A DNA stretch of 64,000 nt from Silene latifolia. Lineage: Eukaryota; Streptophyta; Magnoliopsida; Caryophyllales; Caryophyllaceae. Under the pieces are notes generated by a model. That model did no database searches. It was not told where the DNA came from and saw nothing but the letters and a program-made list of their open reading frames with translations. Of this stretch, positions 1 through 9,084 are shown piece by piece. Within the stretch, counting starts at the first letter, position 1. Each line of letters starts with the position of its first letter. The position numbers and the translations under genes are program-made. The stretch lies in the NCBI RefSeq assembly GCF_048544455.1, contig NC_133526.1, positions 1,876,001-1,940,000 on the forward strand, in the 5' to 3' direction.

Positions 1-3000
1 AGATAGGAGGAGAAGTATTATTAGAAGAATTAGAAGGAGAACTTAAGTTAACAAAATCACTACCATTAATAGTTCAACCTCAAACACCAAAAGAACCTAT
101 GGAGTTCTTGTCAAGATCATGGAGTGTTTCTGCTGAAGAAATCTCTAAGGCTCTTGCTAATAAACAAAAACATTTCCTCCTTGATAAACACCCTTTGAAC
201 CCGGTTTCGATCCCCGAAGAAAAACAACCACCACCACCACCATTACCACCACCTTCTTCACCTCCTCATATTGTAAGTCCACTTTTTTCTTATACGTACT
301 CCCTCCAATCCAGACCAAACTACCCCTGGCCTACAAAAACCCGAGGAGAAATTTGAAAAGCGGGTAGTTTGGTCTGGATTGAAGGGAATATTTGGTGCAA
401 TATAACGAGAAAAAGGAACATACATTGGATGTATTACGTCCAACTTTTTTGTTTTCGAGCATATATGTATATATTTTTTGAGCTTATTACATCAAACTTT
501 ATTTGTTTTTGTTTGAGTATATTTATACTTTTTTCGAGCTTATTAAAATTTATAGGTTAGATTTTAATTTTTTTTCATCAAAACTTAAAATTTACTAAAT
601 TTATATGTAATGTTTTTGAGTTTTATTGTAATTTTTTCGAGTTTAATGTTTAAGTAAATAAACTCAAAAACTTTATAATAAAACTCATAATTTTTAAAAC
701 AAAATTCAAATTTTTTATTATAATGCTCAAAAACTATAGAATTGGTGGTAATACATCAGATGTATACATCTACTGCAATATAACTTATAAATTTAATTTA
801 ATTTTGCTTAAGGAAAAACTTGTTTTATTACAAGTTCATTTTCATGTACAAAGGGATATACATATATCAGTTAGCTTAGTTGGTTAAGTAATCAGATGTG
901 ACACTCATAACCTGGGTTCAAATCCCGTCGGCATCAAAGAAAGGGCTGCTAATGAAGGTTTTTGATTTCTGAATAATAGGTGGATAAGCACCCAAACCAT
1001 AATGCTCATCATCACTGGCGACTAGGCGCATTAGGCAAATGGTTTCATTACCACAACCACCACGACCGCCACCACCACAAAGACTCGAACCACACGGCAG
1101 TCAGGAAAAAGGACAGAGCAAGAGCAGAGAATGCTCATATGCACGCCGCTCTAACCATTGCAGGACTTGCATCAGCTCTGGCTGCTGTTGCTGCAACTGA
1201 AGATTCCAGCTCAGGCTCCAAAATGAGCCGCGCTGTGGCATCTGCCTCTGAGCTTTTAGCATCACATTGTATCGAGCTGGCTGAAGGTGCTGGAGCTGAA
1301 CATGATCGTGTCGCTTCTGCTGTTAAATCAGCTGTTGATATCAAAAGCCCTGGCGATCTCATGACCTTAACAGCCGCTGCTGCGACTGGTATATATTCTG
1401 ATTACATTCCTGATCATTTACCTTATGACAGTCGCGTAAATTAATGTTTCTGATCCTATTCAGCTCTTGCCCATTTTACGACAGTAGCGTAAATTCATGT
1501 TTCTGATCATTAACTTGACGACAGTAGCGCAGATTCATGTTTCTGGCTGTAATCAGCTCTTACCCATTTTACGACAGTAGCGTAAATTCATGTTTTTGAT
1601 TGTTAACTTTAATACAGTAGAGTAAATTCATGTTTCACGACAGTAGCGTAAATTCATGTTTTTGATCATTAACTTTACGACAGTAGCGTAGATTCATGTT
1701 TCTGATATTAATCAGCTCTTAACCATTTTACGACAGTAGCGTAAATTCATGTTTTTGATCATTAACTTTATGACAGTAGCGTAAATTCATGTTTCTGACC
1801 CTAATCAGTTAATGTATTAACCATTTTGTGACAGTAGCGTAAATTCATGTTTCTGATCATTAATTTTACGCTTTTCGTTGCAGCAATGAGAGCAGAATCA
1901 GCATTAAGAGCAAGATTACCGAAAGATGCAAAGAAGAATGCAAGTATTAGTCCATATGATAAAGGATTAGGAGATGTTAATCAATTAGATCCATACAACA
2001 GTGAATCAGAAGAACATAAATTCCCTTGTGTTGGTGAACTCATGCAGCATACCACTAAAGGTAATCAAACATTCTATATAATAAATAAAACCGTCTTATG
2101 ATATGAGACAGTCATTTTATTACTATCGATACTACTTTAAAAAAAAATGTTAAATTTTCAGTGGATTAGATTTTGATGATTGACTTTCGATACTGATTTG
2201 GTACCCATGATCTTATTATCTGATATAATTAAGCTGAAGTAGGATGCATGTCCTCTTAGAGAAGGGTAGGTAGCATATAATAATTTAACAATCCTAATTA
2301 ATTTTAATTAATATTTGAGCCACTACTTTGCTACATTCTTAATTTTTTGTTTAATACTTCATGTTACGGCGAGGTGGGTAGCAGGGGGGCGGATATACGC
2401 AGACTTATCTAGTGACTATTTTTAGTATATGTCGGAATTGCGTAAATCTGAAACAAATTGTTGATTCTGATTATTTTCAGGTGGGTTAAGGTGGAGGCAA
2501 GTGTCTATTTACATAAACAAAAAATCTCAAGTCATGCTTAAATTGAAAAGCAAACATGTTGGTGGTGCTTTCTCTAAGAAGGATAAATGTAAGTTCGACT
2601 CTCGAGTCCCGTCTCTAAAACATCTTTCTGTTCCGGGAATGGATTGTTGGTTTGGCCAGTCTTTATGAATTGGGTACATTGGATCAAATTAGTCATTTCG
2701 AATAAGGTCATTTTCAGGACAGGTCAAAACAGTTTTGGGGTGGGTCAGTCGAGTTAGGTCGGTTTTGGTTTTAAATTAGTCATTTCGAATAAGGTCATTT
2801 TCAGGACAGTTCAAAACAGGGTCAGATCAGGTTTGGGGTGGGTCACTCGAGTTAGGTTGGTTTTAGTTTTACCAGGTAAAAACCCGACTGAATTACTGAA
2901 ATGCTTATTTTTGTCGTAACAGGTCTGATTTACGGAGTCTGTGATCAGCTCACGACATGGCCGTTCAGAAAAGAAAGCGGCGACAATCCAGACGCCTACT

Positions 3001-3152
3001 TCGGGCTGAAAACAGCACAAGGGTTTTTAGAGTTCAAGTGTAAAAGCAAAGTTCATAAACAACAATGGATTGATGGGATTCAGAATATGTTTCAGCAAGC
3101 TGGTTGTTTCGAAGACATTGAGAACTCGCTTCATCGCCTTCAGATTAAATAA
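1..3152 (+). CDS. VAN3-binding protein / FORKED-like protein, 3' part
   Basis: The 5' end lies outside the window. Visible exons are <1-272, 980-1388, 1884-2060, 2481-2588 and 2923-3152, all with GT-AG borders and matching phase; the reading frame is open to base 3. The first exon has the family hallmark [20 protein letters not shown] followed by a proline run. Exons 2-3 encode a His-rich stretch and the Ala-rich helical region ([27 protein letters not shown]) of the auxin-canalisation domain, DUF828. The last two exons encode a C-terminal PH-like domain ending in HRLQIK. In this family these proteins bind ARF-GAP VAN3/SFC and phosphoinositides at the trans-Golgi/plasma membrane and act in PIN/auxin-dependent vein patterning; that role here is inferred from family membership. 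Which paralogue (VAB, FKD1 or FL) cannot be told. Introns carry a Stowaway MITE, another MITE-like repeat, a SINE-like piece and two tandem repeats. Confidence 0.9.
299..388. mobile_element. Stowaway-like MITE (90 bp)
   Basis: The left end CTCCCTCCAATCCAGACC and the right end GGTCTGGATTGAAGGGAA are inverted repeats with two mismatches at the tips, and the element is flanked by TA at 297-298 and 389-390. TA target, CTCCCTCC tip and size fit Tc1/mariner-derived Stowaway MITEs. It lies in an intron of the VAN3-binding-protein gene, 26 bp after a splice donor. Confidence 0.75.
407..773. mobile_element. MITE-like element with 11-bp direct repeats
   Basis: An AT-rich segment of 367 bp is bounded by the exact direct repeat TGCAATATAAC at 396-406 and 774-784. 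Its ends are loose inverted repeats sharing GATGTATTAC. The inside is full of inverted CGAGTTT/AAACTCA words. The internal block TGTTTAAGT...AACTCAAAAACTTTA recurs at 14280-14315, so two related copies lie in this window. A 9-11 bp duplication would fit a Mutator-type origin, but the superfamily is unproven. Confidence 0.5.
868..937 (+). mobile_element. tRNA-like SINE remnant
   Basis: The piece contains a Pol III box-A-like word (TTAGCTTAGTTGGTTA) and, about 35 bp on, a box-B-like word (GGGTTCAAATCCC), the promoter layout of tRNA-derived SINEs. The acceptor stem does not pair, so it is not a working tRNA gene. No tail or target duplication is clear. It lies in the same VAN3-binding-protein intron, about 40 bp before the splice acceptor at 978-979. 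Confidence 0.45.
1420..1865. repeat. Minisatellite in intron
   Basis: Roughly ten imperfect copies of a 40-80 bp unit built on GACAGTAGCGTAAATTCATG followed by TTTCTGATCATTAAC fill almost the whole intron between the exons ending at 1388 and starting at 1884. Longer and shorter units alternate; longer ones add CAGCTCTTACCCATTTTAC. Confidence 0.8.
2685..2860. repeat. Tandem duplication in intron, about 87 bp unit
   Basis: The block AATTAGTCATTTCGAATAAG...TTTTCAGGACAG...GTTTTGGGGTGGGTCA starts near 2685 and again near 2772, side by side, in the last intron of the VAN3-binding-protein gene. Confidence 0.7.
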
Positions 3153-4640
3153 CGAATTCTTATGTTTTTTCGGGTTTTTGTGCATATATATCTCGGTTTT
3201 TTTGCTTTTTGTAGTGAATTATGAGATCCATTATCCAATGTTACATATATAAACACATTGAGACGAGAATTCGACCGAAAATAATCTTCTGTTCACCCAA
3301 GTCTCAGTTTAGCCTCTGGTTCTATCTTATTGATGTCTGGCCTCGGGACCGGAATATTTACATAATTACATGTGTCTCAACATTTTAGATCCTTACGTTC
3401 GACTTGACAAACGGATTATATAAAACTAACTTTAGGAATCGATATGATATACACTTCCGATAGGGTCAGCCAATTGAAACTTCGGTTTTTTTGTTAGGTT
3501 GTTTCCGTTTACGACATTTCGTGTATGTGAATTCCGAATTGTCATTTTCGGAATCATTCGGGTCATTACAAGTCACGACTCACGACTGAACGTTTTATGT
3601 TACTACGAAGTACTAGTTTAGTGTACCCAAGTTAACTTTTTTTTGTTATTGCCTAAGAGCAAGGACAATGGTAAGCAACAATCAACTAGCTTGACAATTC
3701 CACCTCATCCCTTTAAGCTAATACTATTATAAGCTAGTAAACTATTCCAATGGTTTATTAGAAAATTATTTTTTCCTAAACATAAAAAATTGTAAATCAA
3801 ATAATAAGAATAAATAAAAAGTTATTGAAGCTAATTTTCTATTGGTTGTTTGGTAAGTGGACCCATCTAAGCAAGTAGCTTGATGAAGCTACTAGCTTAA
3901 GCCAAACTAATTTACAAAACCTTTCTCCACCAGAAGAACTACTGCATTTTATGAAATCGCAAAGCAGTGTCCTGCCTATACCATCAACTTTGCTTCTAAT
4001 CATTAGTCTAAGACCTCTTAAAATCCAAGTTAACTTTTATTGGACCATGAATGAACTTCTAAGATGGGCCAAATGGTTATATGCCCATCCCTTTGATAAA
4101 GACTTGAACTAGTCAATTAGGCTTACCGGCCCAACTAGAGGTAGGGGTGAACATTGGTCTAACACCGGACCGAGCCAAATACAAAAAATGAAAATTTGGT
4201 GGACAGAAGACCGAGACTATCAATATGGTGCTCCATTTTTCCACACTTGTCTTCCCACTTACTTTATTGTAAAAGGGCACTGTCCGTTTTCAGGTTGTGA
4301 TAACTCGAGCTGTCAAATCAATCACAAAATCTTATTGAAGACGGCACGTATCCGTCACTTTGGAGTGACGGATACCATTTCCTCTCACAAATGACCCAAA
4401 TAGAGGAGAGAGAAAGACACGTGGTCTTTCCCACCTTGTCATTATCCGTTTTGTGAGTGGCATTCACCCGTTCTTCCATTGCTCCGACCCGTCTTCCAAA
4501 GGTAGCTAAAATCAATTGTAGTCAAGGTTCATTTGTACCATCAACTTTTGTAATAACTCCACTAGTTCTGTCAGGTGACTGAAAACACAAGAACAATAAT
4601 CAATTAATTCTCTGATCAAATTAATCTTCATTCGTCAATC
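3153..4640. other. Intergenic spacer with repeat traces
   Basis: No gene is seen. The 3' UTR of the upstream gene probably ends within the first 150 bases. Around 3655-3925 is a repeat-like AT-rich block with GCTAGT/ACTAGC words. At 4349-4376 is a perfect hairpin, GTATCCGTCACT and its complement around TTGG, inside a segment that resembles the repeat at 40021-40194. From about 4560 the sequence probably belongs to the promoter and 5' leader of the next gene. Confidence 0.5.
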
Positions 4641-4691
4641 ATCATCATCAGCAGCAGCAGCAGCAATTCAGATCCTCAATCCACCATAACA

Positions 4692-5467
4692 ATGCCTGTA
4701 ATCTTCCCTCTTCCTCTTTAATTTGTCAATTTTCTTACCTTAGATCTCTAATTATCATCATTAATTCATCATACCCTGCAAATACAGTGATTAATCCTCA
4801 ATTTCTTCCTTTAAAACAGTAATCAACACTGAATAATTAATTGGTTTATGAATAATCTTAAAATGGAGCTAGCTGGGGCGCTCGCCCTCGCTGAACAGTT
4901 AAAATTTTGAAATTTATAGTTAAAATTTTGACTTTTTTCTATTTGACCCTTAATGGGATTATTATAGGTGGGTTAGCAGAGGTGCTCGCCCTCGCTTGAC
5001 AGTGGAAATTTTGAATTTTTTAGTTAGAAGTTTTCGACTTTTTTCTATTTGATCATATGATATTATTTGTTCGCCCCGGCCCAAGGGCAAACCTAGGAAT
5101 AAAATTTTGGGTAGCGAATTTTTGTAATTAGTGTTTTATATTCATGTTAAAGTCCATATATAAGAATTTTGGTAGCAAAAATCGATAATTTTAACCATTT
5201 TTTGAAAATTTGGGGTAGCGAATGCTACCCTTTGCTACTAGCTAGGTTCCCCGCTATTTTTTTGACTCCCTAAGGCCCTAACTGTAAATTGTGGATCCGC
5301 TACTGAATTGGCAGGTGGGAAAATGGGTAGAAGTAGAATCAGCAAGTCCAATGAGGTATTTGATAGGTGCAATTGTGATGATGGTAGGTGTGATTTTGCC
5401 TGTTGGTTACATGATGTTTCGAAACAAACGTGTTCCTTCTTCTTCAACTTTCTCAAAACAGACGTAG
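4692..5467 (+). CDS. Small conserved single-pass membrane protein, 52 aa
   Basis: Exon 1 codes only ATG CCT (4692-4697, donor GTAATC). The acceptor at 5313-5314 leads into 5315-5467, ending in TAG. The product starts MPVGKWVEVE, then has a hydrophobic helix (about residues 19-36, LIGAIVMMVGVILPVGYM) followed by the positive cluster FRNKR and a Ser-rich tail, SSSTFSKQT. This suggests a single membrane anchor with a basic flank. I believe similar micropeptides exist in other plants, but I cannot name one or give a function. The leader holds a CAG run (4649-4666). The stop overlaps a possible donor, GAC|GTAGGT; if that is spliced to the acceptor near 6220, the end changes to Gln-Thr-Pro-Leu-stop. 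The region 6222-6450 may be a 3' UTR exon. Frame choice rests on the clean helix and its join to ATG. Confidence 0.65.
4866..5050. repeat. Tandem duplication in intron, about 115 bp unit
   Basis: GCTCGCCCTCGCTGAACAG...GACTTTTTTCTATTTGA appears near 4879 and again near 4994 with small changes, inside the large intron of the 52-aa protein gene. Confidence 0.6.
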
Positions 5468-5567
5468 GTACTTCCTTTTCATTTATGAAGTTTTGTTGGT
5501 TTTACATATTTGATGATGGTTTATTTTGATTGTTTGATTTCTAATTGTGTTTCGATGCAATTTTCGT

Positions 5568-5695
5568 CATGGGTCATTTGGAAATAGTCTCTTATTATTG
5601 GTTAATGCTGGGTAAGGTTGCATATATCTGACTTCTTTATCATGTTATCTGCGGAGGCCTTTAGGCACTGGTGTAATGTTGTTGTTGTCATCGTT
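5568..5695 (+). mobile_element. TTG-tailed SINE 3' region, diverged copy
   Basis: The order GGGTCATTTGGAAATAGTCT...GGTAAGGTTGC...TCTGAC...GGCACTGGTGTAATGTTGTTGTTG matches the better kept copy at 12970-13095. The conserved GTAAGGCTGCGTACA-like core and the TTG-repeat tail are typical of plant TS-like SINE 3' ends. The 5' tRNA-like part is not recognisable here. Confidence 0.45.
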
Positions 5696-5699
5696 GTAA

Positions 5700-6940
5700 T
5701 CGTGAAATCAATTGTAGGTTTTATGTTTGTTGTAGGGTTCTTTTGATGGTAGATTTTTGCCAATTTGTGTTGTTTTTGTGAATTTGTTTGTGAAATAGTG
5801 GTTTTACGATGAAAAATCATACTATTATAAAGACGGTTATAACTTATTCCCATAATGTAACTTGTGGTACTCAAAAGAACATTTTGATTAATTTAAAGTC
5901 GGTTTAAACAAATACATGTATATTATGGTCTTGATCTTAGTACTTGAGTTCTTCAAGTATTCGTACTGATAAAGAGTTCATCCTACATACCCCTCTAATT
6001 TGTAGTTGGTTGATTCTTGATGGTAGATTTTAGCATCATAAATCTACTTGTTGATGGCAATACTTTGCTTACAGAAGGTTTCGACATGAGTTTTCTAATT
6101 CTGTTCTCCTTAGTTTGTTATTGATTGTGTTGGTTGAAGTATTTAGAATATTGCTTGTGCGTTTCGTTAGATTTAAGGATTTGAGTGAGGATTTTGTTAC
6201 TGGTTTGATTTCATCCTGTAGGCCGCTGTGAATGTTCATGTGAATGACTGCTGCAAACTTTCGAAGGTTGTTCTGATAGGAGATTATGTTTGGGTTGCTT
6301 TTTCAGGAACAAAGGCTTGATATAGAGAAGCGTAACATGTAGAAAAAAGAGAGAGATTTGATTCATTGGTTCAGTAGACTGTGATTTGGAGAATGAAAGA
6401 GTAATACAGTGATCGGATACACGCGTGAGAGTAACAATGTAAATGCAAGACATTGTTTTTGTTATAATGGAAGAGGTACTCGAACATCCGTTATCATTGT
6501 TTTTGTTGATCCAATATTCCGTTTGTGTAGATTATTCTAATTTGCCTGATTTTTTGCCATTTCTAGTAATCTATCCTGATCTTTCGTCTTATCTTGGAAC
6601 AATGACTCTCGTATGAGACTGTCTCTGCGCAAATCCTACGTATTTTTCATTTAATGGGACTGGTCACATATGTGAGACCGTCACATATAAGTTTTTGTGA
6701 TCTAGTTAATGGAGCCTTTCAAAAATTTATCTGAAACCGAAAATTCTCTGCCCCGACCTTAGTATAAGTTTTTGTGATCTAGTTTATGGAGCCTTCTAAA
6801 TTCTAAATGTTATTTTCGGTTGTCCTTAATATGTTGCGATGAGCTTTTGTAGTTACTGTTTAAGCCGTAACAATTCTTTGTGGTCGTAACTAAGTGTACT
6901 GTAGACAGTGTACATAGTACATTGGTGGTTGGAAGAGCAG
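5700..6940. other. Intergenic spacer
   Basis: The first part may contain a non-coding 3' exon of the 52-aa protein gene (from about 6222). Otherwise I see only a short direct repeat, AAGTTTTTGTGATCTAGTT plus about 15 flanking bases, at 6691 and 6766. No convincing coding region. Confidence 0.4.
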
Positions 6941-6948
6941 ATGAAGAA

Positions 6949-8048
6949 CCCGATTGCGAAACGTCGTCGACGTTTTATAACAAATCGTCGACGCTTTTCA
7001 TAAAAAAGACGCCTCCTACCCTTCCTCTTCCTCTCTCTACCCAATTCTCTCCCAAGCAAAAAACACTAAAAAAAAAAAAAAAAAAAGATGTTCTAACTCG
7101 ACATCAACAAAACAACTACATGAGAAATCGACATCAACAAAACAACGATTCAATGTCAAACAACGAGCAATCCACATCAAATGCTAACAACGAATCTGAG
7201 GAACGTAATTACACAATCTATTTTCATTTCAATCGATTTAGTATGATAATTGAATTAGATGTTAAGTTGATATATTGAATTACATGTTAAGTCTTCATAG
7301 AATTAGGATGAATGCAACAAACACGCCCAAACCCGTCGAAAATAGTTGTAGTCGTGTATATGGACGTGCAAACTCAAAGTCCCCCATGGTGATGGACGTG
7401 CAAACTCAAAGTCCCTCATGGACTAGGACGTTTACATTCAAAGTCCGTCATGGACAGGGACTTTGAATTTCAAAGTCTGTCCATGGTGGACATTGAAATT
7501 CAAAGTCCCTGTCCATGACGGACTTTGAATGTACACGTCCTAGTCCATGAGGGACTTTGAGTTTGCACGTCCATCACCATGGGGGACTTTGAGTTTGCAC
7601 GTCCGTCACCATGGGGGACTTTGAGTTTGCACGTCCATATACACGACTACAACTATTTTCGACGGGTTTGGGCGTGTTTGTTACATTCATCCTAATTCTA
7701 TGAAGACTTAACATGTAATTCAATATATCAACTTAACATCTAATTCAATTATCATACTAAATCGATTGAAATGAAAATAGATTGTGTAATTACGTTCCTC
7801 AGATTCGTTGTTAGCATTTGATGTGGATTGCTCGTTGTTTGACATTGAATCGTTGTTTTGTTGTTGTCGATTTCTCGTGTAGTTGTTTTGTTGATGTCGA
7901 GTTAGAACATCTTTTTTTTTTTTTTTTTTAGTGTTTTTTGCTTGGGAGATAATTTGGTAGAGAGAGGAAGAGGAAGGGTAGGAGGCGTCTTTTTTATGAA
8001 AAGCGTCGACGATTTGTTATAAAACGTCGACGACGTTTTACAGCCCCC
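6949..8048. mobile_element. Long foldback (inverted-repeat) element, 1.1 kb
   Basis: Two arms of about 500 bp are near-perfect reverse complements over their whole length, with the centre near 7490-7500 (TGTCCATGGTGGACA). Paired landmarks include AACGTCGTCGACGTTTTATA at 6960 against its complement ending near 8038, and an A-run at 7063-7086 against a T-run near 7911-7929. Near the centre a ~38-bp unit (GGACGTGCAAACTCAAAGTC) is present twice in the left arm and three times in the right. ATGAAGAA flanks the element at 6941-6948 and 8049-8056 and may be the target duplication. The outermost 10 bp of the arms differ mostly by transitions. No transposase is seen. A foldback or long-TIR MULE-type non-autonomous element is likely. 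Confidence 0.75.
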
Positions 8049-8132
8049 ATGAAGAAGCAGAGCATCGCTAGCATGGCATTATAAAGCTAGTTTCCTTTTT
8101 CATATATGTTCGACAGGGAGGCAACTTAACTT

Positions 8133-8262
8133 CTTTTTTTTTTTTTTTTTTGATGACGAGGGGTTTAATCCCCCGGGCACATGCAATGGTAAGACATCCC
8201 TTAGGATGACAGGTAACCGCAGCACTCCCGTGTAGGGAGTCGAACCCGGGACCTCTCAATTC
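8133..8262 (-). mobile_element. SINE, 5'-truncated, with 17-bp TSD
   Basis: On the minus strand the element has a box-B word (GGGTTCGACTCCC) near its 5' end and ends in an oligo-A tail, the T-run at 8134-8151. It is flanked by an exact direct repeat, GGGAGGCAACTTAACTT, at 8116-8132 and 8263-8279, the mark of LINE-type target-primed insertion. No box A remains, so the 5' end is truncated. Confidence 0.85.
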
Positions 8263-8279
8263 GGGAGGCAACTTAACTT

Positions 8280-9084
8280 ATTCAAAGAGAAAGTTGCGCT
8301 TTATGTGGGGATATTCAGTCCCTACGGAAGAGTATTCAATTAGCTTGACGTGGGAGGATTTTAAGGAGAAGCATACTCGATATCATACCATTTAAGACCT
8401 GGTAGTTTTATCCGTGTTTTGCTTGGTTTCACTATTGTGAACGGGTGAGACTTGAGAGCCATTGATTTCCGAAGGCAAATTCTGAGCCATGCCTTCAAGG
8501 GTAAGTTTGTGGTCTTTTCATTCTGGTGGGAATATGAGAATGAAGGATAAGTTTGCTTTTCATGCGATTCTCGACACAATAATCGTTGAGAGTTCTGCAG
8601 GAACGAAGTTATGATTTCAAAGAGTGAACGCCTGTATTTACCTCACAATAGGCGGAGTCTTTATGAGTTTAGAGCACGATGGTAAATGTTGCGTTAGGAC
8701 CAAACCATTTACATGTTCTAACCAGTGTAATTTGGTATTAAGTCGATTTTTATAGCTTCGGTGACCCAAGCGTTGTTAAACTGATACCTGCTGAAATTAT
8801 ACTGGCACGAGCAACTGAACTCAAAAACTGAATTAGACTTAACAATCCATAGTAACCCAACTAAAAACTTTTGAAATTGATTGAAATAGCTAATTTAGAA
8901 TTACATTTTGAATTTGTTACCCAAAAAAATGTCAAACCATCGTAAAGCTCACCTAATCCTAACTTGAACAAAACAAACCAAACTCGAGTGACCCATTTGT
9001 AAGGTCTACCAATGACGATAATTTCCACGCGAATAATCCATAAGGGTTTCTTCAGATTATAGTATTATAGTATCCAACTATCCA
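8280..9084. other. Spacer downstream of PSD1
   Basis: Between the SINE and the PSD1 stop codon I see no gene. It should contain the PSD1 3' UTR (minus strand) near 8950-9084. Confidence 0.4.

Noticed and set aside
868-937. A possible tRNA gene
   Set aside because: Box-A and box-B words are present but the acceptor and anticodon stems do not pair; SINE remnant is the better reading.
1420-1865. A CRISPR-like array from evenly repeated units
   Set aside because: Plant intron; units are degenerate, variable in length, and spacers are not unique.
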